NCBI GenBank assembly: GCA_017622995.1
Contig: JAGAQA010000008.1
Location: forward strand, 1 to 64,000
Source: Oscillospiraceae bacterium
Lineage (GTDB): Bacteria > Bacillota > Clostridia > Oscillospirales > Oscillospiraceae
Length of the DNA stretch: 64,000 nucleotides
Direction: 5' to 3'
This document shows, one piece after another, positions 32,550 to 41,018 of this stretch. Within the stretch, counting starts at the first letter, position 1; every line of letters starts with the position of its first letter. The notes below the pieces were generated by a model, which was not told the origin of the DNA, did not search any database, and worked only from the letters and a program-made list of their open reading frames with translations. Position numbers and translations under genes: made by a program.

Positions 32550-32744
32550 ATGGACATTGACCTGATTTTTAAAATTGCCGCCATCGGCATCATCGTCTCC
32601 ATTCTGAACCAGGTACTCTCCCGCTCCGGCCGGGAGGAGCAGGCCACCATGACCACCCTGGCGGGGTTGGTGGTGGTGCTGATGATGGTGGCCCAGAAGA
32701 TCGCGGAGCTCTTCGACCTGGTGAAGACTCTGTTCCGCTTCTGA
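32550..32744 (+). CDS. spoIIIAC: Stage III sporulation protein AC
   Basis: A 64-residue protein of two membrane segments (MDIDLIFKIAAIGIIVSI and VVVLMMVAQKIAEL) separated by a short polar loop with SRSGREEQA, which is the SpoIIIAC pattern. It is too small to stand out alone but fits exactly between AB and AD. Its stop codon overlaps the spoIIIAD start (TGATG). Confidence 0.93.
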   Translation: MDIDLIFKIAAIGIIVSILNQVLSRSGREEQATMTTLAGLVVVLMMVAQKIAELFDLVKTLFRF

Positions 32745-33133
32745 TGGCCCTGTTTCTGAAAGCCGCCGCCGGAATCCTGCTGACGGTGATTCTGCTGGCC
32801 CAGCTGCGTCAGAAGGAACTGTCGGTGCTTCTTTCCATGGCGGTGTGCGCCATGGCCTGCTGCGGAGCGCTGCGGCTTCTTGAGCCGGTGGTGGAGCTGT
32901 TGGAGGAGCTGGAGCAGCTAAGCGGCCTTAATGAGCCCTTTTTGGAGCTTTTGCTCAAATCCGCGGGCATCGGCCTTACGGCGGAGGTGTCGGCCTCCAT
33001 CTGCGCGGATGGGGGAAATGGAGCGCTGGCGAAGGTTTTGCGGCTTCTGGGCACCGCCGCCATACTGTGTCTGTCTGTTCCAATGCTGCGCACGCTGATG
33101 GATTTTATACAGGAGATGGTGGGGACTTCATGA
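32744..33133 (+). CDS. spoIIIAD: Stage III sporulation protein AD
   Basis: A 129-residue membrane protein, paralogous in part to SpoIIIAC but with an extra C-terminal membrane helix; segments at about 3-20, 28-48, 72-90 and 100-122. The LNEPFLELLLKSAGIGLTAEVSA region is typical of AD. It couples by overlap to both neighbours (TGATG before it, ATGA after it). Confidence 0.92.
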   Translation: MALFLKAAAGILLTVILLAQLRQKELSVLLSMAVCAMACCGALRLLEPVVELLEELEQLSGLNEPFLELLLKSAGIGLTAEVSASICADGGNGALAKVLRLLGTAAILCLSVPMLRTLMDFIQEMVGTS

Positions 33134-34167
33134 AAAGACTGCTTGCCCTTCTGCTGCTTCTTTCCCTGGTGGTGATGCCGGTTTGGGGAGAATTGGCCGC
33201 CCCGGAGGTGCCGGAGGCGGGAGCAAAATACATGCCCGAGGAGACCAAAAGCTTCGGCAAAAGCCTACAGCACATTCTGAAAGAGCTGCTGCCCATTCTC
33301 TGGCCCAACCTTCAGGAGGGTCTGGGGGCGGCGGCGGGCCTCATTGCCGCCTGTATGCTGGTTGGCCTTCTGCGGACCGAGGACCCTATGGCCCAAAAGT
33401 GCGCGGATCTGGTGGGGGCGGTTTCCATTGCCGCCCTGCTTCTGACCCGGACAGGGGCCATGATCCGATTGGGGGAGACCACGGTTCAGGAGCTCAGCGA
33501 ATATGAAAAGCTGCTGCTTCCCTGTATGACCGCCGCCATGGCCGCCCAGGGCGGGGCGGCAACGGGAGCAGCTCTCTATGCCGGGTCCGCGGTTTTCAAC
33601 ACGGTCCTCAGCCGCCTGCTGGTCAGGCTCATGGTGCCGGTGCAGTATCTCTATCTGGCAGCGGCCACCGCTGCCGGTGTTCTGGGCAGCGGACCTCTGA
33701 AAAATCTGAAGGATACCATTAAGGATCTGCTCCTGTGGTGCCTCAAAACCATGCTGTCTCTGTTCACCGCCTACCTGGGCATCACCGGTGTGGTCAGCGG
33801 AAGCGCGGACGCGGCAGCCCTGAAGGCCGCCAAGGCCACCTTCGGCACCTTCATACCCGTGGTAGGGAGCATCCTGGCCGACGCCTCCGAGGCGGTATTG
33901 GTGGGCACCGGAGTGCTGCGCAGCGCCATGGGGATCTACGGCATTCTGGCCATCCTGGCGGTGTTTCTGGAGCCCTTCTGCCGCATCGGCATCCAGTATC
34001 TGATCCTCCGGCTCACGGGCTCCCTGTGCGCCATGTTCGGCACCAAGACCCAGACCGCCCTCATTGCCGATTTTGGGGAAGTGATGCGGATGCTGCTGGG
34101 CATGACGGGAGCCATGTGCATTCTGCTTCTGGTCAGCACGGTGTGCTTTCTCAAGGGGGTGGGGTGA
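33130..34167 (+). CDS. spoIIIAE: Stage III sporulation protein AE
   Basis: A 345-residue polytopic protein with an N-terminal signal or membrane anchor (MKRLLALLLLLSLVV) and six to eight later membrane segments, including YLGITGVVSGSADAAALKA, a region strongly conserved in SpoIIIAE. It forms part of the membrane platform of the feeding channel. The ATG at 33130 overlaps the spoIIIAD stop (ATGA); upstream in-frame residues belong to spoIIIAD in another frame. Confidence 0.93.
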   Translation: MKRLLALLLLLSLVVMPVWGELAAPEVPEAGAKYMPEETKSFGKSLQHILKELLPILWPNLQEGLGAAAGLIAACMLVGLLRTEDPMAQKCADLVGAVSIAALLLTRTGAMIRLGETTVQELSEYEKLLLPCMTAAMAAQGGAATGAALYAGSAVFNTVLSRLLVRLMVPVQYLYLAAATAAGVLGSGPLKNLKDTIKDLLLWCLKTMLSLFTAYLGITGVVSGSADAAALKAAKATFGTFIPVVGSILADASEAVLVGTGVLRSAMGIYGILAILAVFLEPFCRIGIQYLILRLTGSLCAMFGTKTQTALIADFGEVMRMLLGMTGAMCILLLVSTVCFLKGVG

Positions 34168-34631
34168 TGGCGGCAAGGTATGTGCTGAGCCTGATCGCGG
34201 CGGCACTCATCGCCGGAATCCTCCAGTCCTTTGTCAAAGAGGGGAGCTGTGCCAGGGTTCTCAGGCTCCTGTGCGGCCTGTTTCTGATGGTCACCGCTTT
34301 GAAGCCCCTGAAGGACCTGCAAATCCCCACCCTGGAAGACTGGACCGCTTCCTGGAACGCGGAAGCGGAGGCGGCAGTCCGGGAAGGGGAAGAACGGTAT
34401 GCCGGTGAATACGGCGCGGTCATAAGGCAGCAGCTGGAAGCATATATCTTGGACAAAGCGGCGCAGCTTGGACTGTCGGTTCAGGTACAGCTTACGCTCA
34501 CCGCCGATCATCTGCCGGAGCGCGTCCTGCTGACAGGTCAGGCAACCCAGCAGCAGAAGCAGGCCATGGAATCGGTCATCGAATCCGACCTGGGAATTCC
34601 CAAGGAGAAGCAGCAATGGAACGGAAGCTAG
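34167..34631 (+). CDS. spoIIIAF: Stage III sporulation protein AF
   Basis: A 154-residue protein with two N-terminal membrane segments (about 4-20 and 34-52) and a soluble ring-building-motif type domain from about 75 (AYILDKAAQLGLSVQVQLTL). Its start shares a base with the spoIIIAE stop (TGATG) and its end overlaps spoIIIAG by 16 bases. The motif GLFLMVTALKPL is characteristic of SpoIIIAF. Confidence 0.9.
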   Translation: MAARYVLSLIAAALIAGILQSFVKEGSCARVLRLLCGLFLMVTALKPLKDLQIPTLEDWTASWNAEAEAAVREGEERYAGEYGAVIRQQLEAYILDKAAQLGLSVQVQLTLTADHLPERVLLTGQATQQQKQAMESVIESDLGIPKEKQQWNGS

Positions 34632-35116
34632 GACGAATCAAGGAATTCTTCTACAAAAACCGGGCAGTGGCTCTGGTGGTTCTTTTTGGGGTGCTGCTGA
34701 TGCTGCTGCCCACCGGGAAAACAGAAGCCCAACAGCCCCAGCGGCAGGAAACGGTGTCCGAGCCCCGGGAAAATCTGGAAACCCGGCTGGAACAGATCCT
34801 CAGCCAGGTCAGCGGCGCGGGGAATGTCCGGGTGCTGCTGACCCAGGAGCGGGGGGAAACAAGCGTTTATCAGCTGGACCGTCAGGAGGTAACGGATGGA
34901 GACCGCCGGGAAATCCGGCAGGATACCATTACCGTGACAGGGAGTGACCGGCAGCAGGAGGGCCTGCTGACCCAGGTGGAAGCGCCCCGGTATCGGGGTG
35001 CGGTGATTGTATGTCAGGGAGGCGACAACCCGACAGTCAGGCTGTCGGTTGTGGAAGCGGTGTCCGGTGCCACCGGACTGCCGTCCAATCGAATAACCGT
35101 GCTGAAAATGAAATGA
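34616..35116 (+). CDS. spoIIIAG: Stage III sporulation protein AG
   Basis: A 166-residue protein with one membrane segment (about 16-33), a Gln/Glu-rich spacer and an outer ring-building domain (ENLETRLEQILSQVSGAGNV, then RGAVIVCQGGDNPTVRLSVV). In B. subtilis this protein oligomerises into a large ring in the intermembrane space between mother cell and forespore. The start lies inside spoIIIAF, and an AAGGAG is 11 bases upstream. Confidence 0.94.
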   Translation: MERKLGRIKEFFYKNRAVALVVLFGVLLMLLPTGKTEAQQPQRQETVSEPRENLETRLEQILSQVSGAGNVRVLLTQERGETSVYQLDRQEVTDGDRREIRQDTITVTGSDRQQEGLLTQVEAPRYRGAVIVCQGGDNPTVRLSVVEAVSGATGLPSNRITVLKMK

Positions 35117-35128
35117 GGGGGCATTATT

Positions 35129-35683
35129 GTGAAAATCTGGAAGAAGAATCTGATTGCGGCGGCGGTTCTGGTCACGGTGTGTGCCGGTATTTATGTAAAC
35201 TGGCTGTACACCACGGGCCAATCCGCGGAAACACTGACCCAAACCCTGGATTCGGAAAAGGTCATGGGGGAGGATCTGGACCTGAGCGAGGATATGTCCG
35301 CCGTGCTCACCGGAGACGAGAGTTTATCCACTGCCGATGACTATTTCGCCGCGGTGCGGCTGTCCCGGCAGCAGGCAAGGGATGATGCCATTCATCTTTT
35401 GCAGGAGGCGGCGGCCTACGATGGCGGCTCCAAGGAAGCGGAAGCCTCCCGGGATCTGGAAGACATTGTGGAAACCGCTTTGAGTGAAGCGCAGATTGAG
35501 AGCCTGGTCATCGCCAAGGGCTACGCGGACTGTGTGGCCTATATGTCCGGCGACGGCATCTCCGTTGCGGTGGCGGCCCCGGAAGGCGGGCTGCAGCAGC
35601 AGGATGTGGCGGTCATTGCCGATGTGGTAATGAGCCAGTCTCCCTACACCCTGGATTCCATCCGGGTGGTAGAAGTGAAGTAA
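35129..35683 (+). CDS. spoIIIAH: Stage III sporulation protein AH
   Basis: A 184-residue protein with one membrane segment (about 7-27), an acidic linker and a C-terminal domain related to the YscJ/FliF secretin-ring family (ASRDLEDIVETALSEAQIES, QQQDVAVIADVV). It pairs with SpoIIQ across the intermembrane space; spoIIQ is not in this window. The start is GTG, with AGGGGG about ten bases upstream. It ends the operon before a strong terminator. Confidence 0.94.
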   Translation: MKIWKKNLIAAAVLVTVCAGIYVNWLYTTGQSAETLTQTLDSEKVMGEDLDLSEDMSAVLTGDESLSTADDYFAAVRLSRQQARDDAIHLLQEAAAYDGGSKEAEASRDLEDIVETALSEAQIESLVIAKGYADCVAYMSGDGISVAVAAPEGGLQQQDVAVIADVVMSQSPYTLDSIRVVEVK

Positions 35684-35687
35684 CCCA

Positions 35688-35716
35688 TCCCCCGGTGAAA
35701 AACCGGGGGGATTTTG
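35688..35716 (+). terminator. Terminator after spoIIIAH
   Basis: CCCCCGGT, GAAAA, ACCGGGGG then GATTTTG. Confidence 0.8.
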
Positions 35717-35805
35717 TTGTTTTTGCAGGAAAAAATAGGACTGGAAAAAGTGGGTGAACTGTGATATTATAAAGTGAAATGACTATGCAAAGGAGGCGGC
35801 TGGAT

Positions 35806-36636
35806 ATGAATTGGCTGCAAAGTGTGCTTTACGGTTTCCTTTCCGGTGCAGCGGATATTCTGCCTGTTTCTTCCCGCGCCCACGGGATCCTGCTGCTGAA
35901 GATCTTCGGCACAACGGTTGACGGCAACTTTATGCTGCTGTTTCTCCATACCGCGGTTACCCTGGCTCTCTATTTCAGCTGCCGGACCCAGCTGATCCGG
36001 ATCCGCCGGGCCCTGGCCCTTGCCCGGGTTCCCAAGAAAAAGCGCCGCAGACCCCTGGATACCAAGAGCCTGATGGACTTCCGGCTTCTGCGGACCACCG
36101 CCATCCCCATTATTCTTGCCTATGTTTTTTACGACAAGGTCTTCTTTCTCGGCGGTTCTCTGCTGGCGGTTGCCGGGTTTCTGTTCCTCAACGGTCTGAT
36201 TCTGTACATCCCCCAGTTTCTGCCCACCGGCAATAAGGATGCCAGGAGTATGTCCCGGGTGGACGGGCTGCTCATCGGCCTGGGCGGCGCCCTGTCTGTT
36301 TTCCCAGGTATTTCCGCCATCGGCGCCATGGTTTCCGTCAGCTCCGTCCTGGGCGTGGATCAGGAATACGGAACCAACAATGCTCTCATCACCGGCATTC
36401 TGATCTCCGCCTGTATCAGCATCAACGATCTTGTGCGCATGATCGGGGCGGGCCTTTCCGGCGTGACCTTCGGGATTGTTCTGGTTTGTCTGGCAACGGG
36501 CCTGGCCGCCTTTGTGGGCACCTTCCTGGGCATCCGCCTGCTGCGGGCCGCCCGGAAGAGCATTGGCTTTTCCATCTTCGCGTTTTACTGCTGGGGCCTG
36601 GCCCTGTTTCTGTTCCTTCTGAATCTCATCGCGTAA
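35806..36636 (+). CDS. UppP/BacA-like membrane protein lacking catalytic residues
   Basis: A 276-residue polytopic protein with the UppP (undecaprenyl-diphosphatase) fold: LPVSSRAHGILL near the N terminus and SVFPGISAIGAMVS near 165-178. The family motif (E/Q)xxxE is here S13-GAA-D17, and the conserved PGxSRSG arginine is alanine (A171). His26 is kept. In E. coli UppP the two glutamates and the arginine are needed for pyrophosphate removal, so this protein probably does not recycle undecaprenol in the usual way. The ATG at 35806 is nine bases after AAGGAGG. It is 13 bases upstream of ftsK. Confidence 0.75.
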   Translation: MNWLQSVLYGFLSGAADILPVSSRAHGILLLKIFGTTVDGNFMLLFLHTAVTLALYFSCRTQLIRIRRALALARVPKKKRRRPLDTKSLMDFRLLRTTAIPIILAYVFYDKVFFLGGSLLAVAGFLFLNGLILYIPQFLPTGNKDARSMSRVDGLLIGLGGALSVFPGISAIGAMVSVSSVLGVDQEYGTNNALITGILISACISINDLVRMIGAGLSGVTFGIVLVCLATGLAAFVGTFLGIRLLRAARKSIGFSIFAFYCWGLALFLFLLNLIA

Positions 36637-36649
36637 TAGGAGGCTTTTT

Positions 36650-39394
36650 ATGGCTGAAAAGAAAAGCGGCACCCGCGCTGAACAGGCGGCTGCCGGTGCG
36701 AAAAAGAATTCTGCCGCCGGGAAAACCGGCGGCAAAGCTACCCCGCCCAAGAAAAAGGCGCCGGAGAAGGTAAAAAAGGGAAATTCGGACTTCTCCGGAG
36801 GCCTTGCGCCCAATGTGCTCATCGCGGTGCTCAGTGTGGTGCTGTTTGCCCTGTTCCTGGCCATTGCCGTGAATCCGGACGGCGCTCTGCTGCGGGCTAT
36901 GAAGTCTGTGATTCTGGGCCTGCTGGGTCAGGCCGGGTTCTATTTCTCCATTCCTGCTCTGGTCTATCTGTTTTTCATCCAGACCTTTGGCCGGAAGCAT
37001 CACCCTACCATGCGCAGCATTTGCCTGACGCTGTTTGTGTTTCTCAGCGGCAGCATCTTCCATCTGGTGGTCCAGCGTCAGGGCATGGCGGAGGGCTTTG
37101 GGGTCATTGCGGACCTCTACACCGGGGGCCTGGAGGGCACCACCGGCGGCGTACTCTGCGGCGGCTTTGCCATGCTGGTGCGTTGGCTCTGCGGCAGCGT
37201 GATTGCCTATCTTGTGCTGGGGCTTGCCGCGGTGCTGACCCTTCTGGCCTCCATGGAAATCACCATCCCCAGCATCGTCCGGGCCATCATCAACCGCCCC
37301 CGGGAGGAGTATCCGGAGGAAGAAAAGGAAGAGGGCCCCTATGTGGAACCCGCTGCCCTGGTGGTAAACCACATTACCAATAAACGCATCGAACAGAAGC
37401 GCCGCCAGCGGCAGGAGCTTGCCCCGGCGCTGCCCGGGGAAGAGCCGGTGAAGACGGAGCCCAAGCCCCGTCAGCCGGTGCAGCAGCCCCGGCCCCCGAA
37501 GGCACAGCCTGTGGTGCAGCCGCCGGAGGAACAGACAGATTTCGGCACCCCGGCCAAGGCCGCCAATATGATGAACACCATCGGTCTGGACATCGACGCC
37601 CCCCTCTACGGGTCCGTGGAACCGAAGAACGCCGGTGTTGCCGTGAGGAAGGAGCCCCAGGAGCTGGAGGAACCGGAAATCCCCCAGCGGATGCCCGTTT
37701 TTGTAAAGGAGCCCAAAGCCGTCAAGCCAGTGCGGAAGACTGCCGCTGCCCCTGCCCGGGAGCCGGTGCCGGAGGAAACCGGAGAAAAGCCCGGCAAGGT
37801 GACCACAAAAGAGGCCCAGGAATCCGCCCGTCAGGTGGCCATGGAGATTGCCCAGGGTCAGGCGGAGGGGGAGAAGAATGCCTATTGCTTCCCGCCCATT
37901 GATCTGCTGCGCCGCCCCATCGGCATCAATGCCGACGGCACCGAGGAGATGCGGGAAAATTCCGCCCGGCTGAATGAGACCCTGGCCAGCTTCCGCATTG
38001 ATGCCCACATCATCAATGTCACCCGGGGCCCCAGCGTCACCCGGTACGAGGTGGAGCTGGACAAGGGTGTGCGGCTCAGTAAGCTCACCTCCTGCGCCGA
38101 TGACATTGCTCTGAGCCTGGGCGCTTCCGGCGTGCGGATTGCCGCCGTTCCCGGTAAGATTTCCATTGTAGGCATTGAGGTGCCCAACCGTACCGTGACC
38201 ACCGTGTCTCTGCGGGAGGTCATCGATTCTCCCGAATTTGCCCGGGCCAAGGGGAAGTCCTCCTTCTCCGTGGGCAAGGACATCGGGGGCAACTGCATTG
38301 TAGGCAACATTGCCAAGATGCCCCATCTGCTGATTGCGGGTACCACCGGTTCCGGTAAGTCTGTGTGCATGAACTCCATCATCATCAGCCTTCTCTACAA
38401 GGCTGGGCCCGAGGATGTAAAGCTCATTATGGTAGACCCCAAAATGGTGGAGCTGGGCATTTACAACGGCATTCCCCATCTGCTGATTCCCGTGGTCACC
38501 GATCCCAAAAAGGCAGCCGGTTCTCTGCAGTGGGCGGTTACGGAAATGCTGCGCCGGTATAAGCTGATGAGCGATGCCGGTGTCCGGGATCTGGAATCCT
38601 ACAACAGCATTATGGAATCCGAGGAAGACGGCCAGAAGCTGCCCCAGGTCATTGTCATCATCGACGAGCTGGCGGACCTGATGCTGGTGGCTGCCAAGGA
38701 GGTGGAGGATTCCATCTGCCGTATTGCCCAGATGGGCCGTGCTTCCGGTATGCATCTGATCATCGCCACCCAGCGGCCCTCCGCCGACGTGATCACGGGC
38801 CTGATGAAGGCCAACATCCCCTCCCGCATTGCCTTCTCCGTGGCCTCCGCCATGGAATCCCGGATCATTCTGGATACCCAGGGCGCGGAAAAGCTGGTGG
38901 GCAAGGGAGATATGCTCTACGCCCCCATCGGCTGCGGCAAGCCCCTCCGGGTTCAGGGCTGCTTTGTCACCGACAGCGAGGTGGAGGCCGTGGCCGGTTA
39001 TGTAAAGGATCACTATGTGGCCGATTATAACCAGCAGGTGCTGGAGGAGATTGAGAAGAAGGCCCAGCAGACCGGAAAGAACGGAAAGGGAAGCGCTCCG
39101 GAGGCGGAACCCAACGATGAGGAGCTGGAGGGCGACGAGATGCTGCCCGCCGCGGTGGATGTGATTCTGGAAACCGGACAGGCTTCCGTTTCCATGCTGC
39201 AAAGAAGATTGAAGCTGGGCTACGCCCGTGCCGCCAGAATCGTGGACGAGATGGAGGAAAAGGGGATTGTGGGTCCCTTCCAGGGCTCCAAACCCCGGGC
39301 CATCCTCATTACCAAAGAGGAGTGGGCCGCCCGGAACGGCACTATGACCGAGGAGCTCCCCTTTGACCCGGAGGTCCCTGACGAGCTGCTGTAA
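36650..39394 (+). CDS. ftsK: DNA translocase FtsK/SpoIIIE
   Basis: A 914-residue translocase. A basic Lys/Ala N-terminal tail is followed by four membrane segments (about 50-215), a Pro/Glu-rich linker (230-400), the alpha/beta motor domain with Walker A AGTTGSGKSVCMN (about 563-575), Walker B VIVIIDELADLML and ATQRPSADVITG, and a C-terminal winged-helix gamma domain (ILETGQASVSMLQRRLKLGYARA) that reads KOPS/SRS DNA signals. It pumps chromosome through the division or sporulation septum. The sequence alone does not separate FtsK from SpoIIIE use; a sporulating organism needs the latter. AGGAGG precedes the ATG. Confidence 0.96.
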   Translation: MAEKKSGTRAEQAAAGAKKNSAAGKTGGKATPPKKKAPEKVKKGNSDFSGGLAPNVLIAVLSVVLFALFLAIAVNPDGALLRAMKSVILGLLGQAGFYFSIPALVYLFFIQTFGRKHHPTMRSICLTLFVFLSGSIFHLVVQRQGMAEGFGVIADLYTGGLEGTTGGVLCGGFAMLVRWLCGSVIAYLVLGLAAVLTLLASMEITIPSIVRAIINRPREEYPEEEKEEGPYVEPAALVVNHITNKRIEQKRRQRQELAPALPGEEPVKTEPKPRQPVQQPRPPKAQPVVQPPEEQTDFGTPAKAANMMNTIGLDIDAPLYGSVEPKNAGVAVRKEPQELEEPEIPQRMPVFVKEPKAVKPVRKTAAAPAREPVPEETGEKPGKVTTKEAQESARQVAMEIAQGQAEGEKNAYCFPPIDLLRRPIGINADGTEEMRENSARLNETLASFRIDAHIINVTRGPSVTRYEVELDKGVRLSKLTSCADDIALSLGASGVRIAAVPGKISIVGIEVPNRTVTTVSLREVIDSPEFARAKGKSSFSVGKDIGGNCIVGNIAKMPHLLIAGTTGSGKSVCMNSIIISLLYKAGPEDVKLIMVDPKMVELGIYNGIPHLLIPVVTDPKKAAGSLQWAVTEMLRRYKLMSDAGVRDLESYNSIMESEEDGQKLPQVIVIIDELADLMLVAAKEVEDSICRIAQMGRASGMHLIIATQRPSADVITGLMKANIPSRIAFSVASAMESRIILDTQGAEKLVGKGDMLYAPIGCGKPLRVQGCFVTDSEVEAVAGYVKDHYVADYNQQVLEEIEKKAQQTGKNGKGSAPEAEPNDEELEGDEMLPAAVDVILETGQASVSMLQRRLKLGYARAARIVDEMEEKGIVGPFQGSKPRAILITKEEWAARNGTMTEELPFDPEVPDELL

Positions 39395-39436
39395 GCCTGT
39401 GGCTGTTACGACGGAATCAATTTATAAATTGGCATA

Positions 39437-39571
39437 AAAACTGTCATTGCGAACCAGTGACCGATGTCACTGGTGTGGCAATCTCATGTATGGCAGGAAG
39501 GTAAGCTTGACCATTTCACCATACCTGAGATTCCCACGCCAGTTTGAGAACTGGCTCGGAATGACAGTTTT
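39437..39571. repeat. Complete CTGTCATTGCGA palindromic element
   Basis: The ends are inverted repeats, AAAACTGTCATTGCGA and its counterpart TCGGAATGACAGTTTT. Each half contains a hairpin (CCAGTGAC, CGAT, GTCACTGG; and CCAGTT, TGAG, AACTGG), and the inner parts CAATCTCATGTATGG and CCATACCTGAGATTC also pair. It codes for nothing. A truncated copy is at 6658-6703. It fills most of the 286-base gap between ftsK and the DUF4317 gene. Confidence 0.7.
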
Positions 39572-39680
39572 ATTGTTTGTGCAATTCATCTTCAGACAGC
39601 CCCAAGTTCTTTCCACTGGATTTTTCCGAACAACTGTGCTATAATACCCAGGCATTTTGATTTTGAAACGAGGGAATACC

Positions 39681-40844
39681 ATGAACGATAAGGAAATCGG
39701 CGAGATTCGCCGCCATCTGCGGCGGGACCGCAGCAATATTACCGCCATTTACGGCTGCTATGTCAATGACAACAAAGAGATCATCACGGAGTTCCGCCAG
39801 AGCACCGGCCTGATGCCGGAAAACGAGGCGGATAAGTATTACGGTCTGCTGCGGCGGGTGCTGTCCGGCGCCATCGGAAAAAATCTGATCGATATTACCT
39901 TCAAAACCGCCCAGGTGGCCGACAGCCCGGAGCACAAAATGCTCATGGACCTGCGCAAGACGGCCCTGAAGGATGACGAGCTGCGACTGAGCTTTTACCA
40001 GAAGATCATCGACAATGTGGCGCTGGAGGGCAACTACCTGATTCTCATTGGCTGCGACAGCTACGATGTGCCCTTCAAAGGAAAGGACGACCTTTCCAAT
40101 CCGGATTCCTCGGAGGAGACCTATACCTATCTGATCTGCGCCATCTGCCCGGTGAAGCAGACCAAGGCAAACCTCCACTATGTGCCGGAGGAAAAGCTCT
40201 TCCACGACGGGGCCATGAATCAGCCGGTGGCCGCGCCTATGCTGGGCTTTCTGTTCCCGGCCTTTGACAACCGGGCAACCAATATTTACAATGCCCTGTA
40301 CTATACCCATGATGTAAAAACCAGCCAGGACGCCCTCATTGAGGCGCTGTTTAACACCCCCGTTCCCATGCCCGCGGCGGAGCAGAAAAAGTGCTTTGAG
40401 GCCCTGCTTACCACCGCTTTGGGGGAGGACTGCAATCTGGATGTGGTGCAGACGGTGCATGACCAGCTGTGCCAGCGCATCGAGCTCCATAAGGAGGCCA
40501 AGGTGCCGGAACCTCTGATGATTGCCAAGGCCGATGTGAAGGAAGCGCTGGCTTCCTGTGGCGTGTCCGAGGAGCACCTGGCAAAGTTCAGCGTGGACTA
40601 CGATGAGACCTTCGGCTTTGAGGCGGATCTGCACCCCAAAAACATCATCGACAACAAGCGCTTTGAGATCAAGACCCCGGATGTTTCCATCAAGGTAGAT
40701 CCCACCAGAAGCGACCTGATCGAAACCCGCATCATCGGCGGGGTCAAGTACATCCTGATCTGCGCCGACGAAAACGTGGAGGTCAACGGCGTCAGCATCC
40801 ATATTGGGGAAAGTGAGCAGGATCCTTCGCCCGCAACCGTATAA
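39681..40844 (+). CDS. DUF4317 family protein
   Basis: A 387-residue soluble protein beginning MNDKEIGEIRRHLRRDRSN, ITAIYGCYVNDNKEI, the typical start of DUF4317 proteins, which are widespread in Clostridia and have no known function. Charged helical and strand segments alternate; no catalytic motif, membrane segment or signal is seen. The ATG at 39681 follows GAGGG by seven bases and is preferred to the codon at 39657. The reading frame continues with coding-like sequence after the stop (see next entry). Confidence 0.8.
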   Translation: MNDKEIGEIRRHLRRDRSNITAIYGCYVNDNKEIITEFRQSTGLMPENEADKYYGLLRRVLSGAIGKNLIDITFKTAQVADSPEHKMLMDLRKTALKDDELRLSFYQKIIDNVALEGNYLILIGCDSYDVPFKGKDDLSNPDSSEETYTYLICAICPVKQTKANLHYVPEEKLFHDGAMNQPVAAPMLGFLFPAFDNRATNIYNALYYTHDVKTSQDALIEALFNTPVPMPAAEQKKCFEALLTTALGEDCNLDVVQTVHDQLCQRIELHKEAKVPEPLMIAKADVKEALASCGVSEEHLAKFSVDYDETFGFEADLHPKNIIDNKRFEIKTPDVSIKVDPTRSDLIETRIIGGVKYILICADENVEVNGVSIHIGESEQDPSPATV

Positions 40845-40964
40845 GATAGGCATGTCATTGTCCAACTGAAAAGCGGGGAGAATACCCAATACCTCACCGT
40901 GAAATGGCAGGATGGCTTTGCCACCAGCCCCCGCTGCTTCGTCCAGCCGGAGACCTTCAACTGA
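40845..40964 (+). other. Coding-like 39-codon extension after the DUF4317 stop
   Basis: In the same frame as the DUF4317 gene, directly after its TAA, 39 further sense codons run to a TGA at 40962-40964. They include VIVQLKSGENTQYLTVKW and end CFVQPETFN, with the strong G/C third-position bias of real genes here. There is no ATG or ribosome binding site for an independent start. Either the TAA is a nonsense mutation, or this is the tail of an otherwise lost gene. Confidence 0.45.
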
Positions 40965-40969
40965 AGAAG

Positions 40970-41000
40970 ATACCCCCGCACCGACCTGGTGCGGGGGTAT
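40970..41000. terminator. Hairpin between convergent genes
   Basis: ATACCCCCGCACC and GGTGCGGGGGTAT around a 5-base loop; no T run on either side. Confidence 0.5.
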
Positions 41001-41018
41001 GTAACATCTGATTCGGTA

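Noticed and set aside
36626-39202. An 858-codon open frame opposite ftsK
   Set aside because: Same shadow effect; ftsK motifs on the plus strand are complete.
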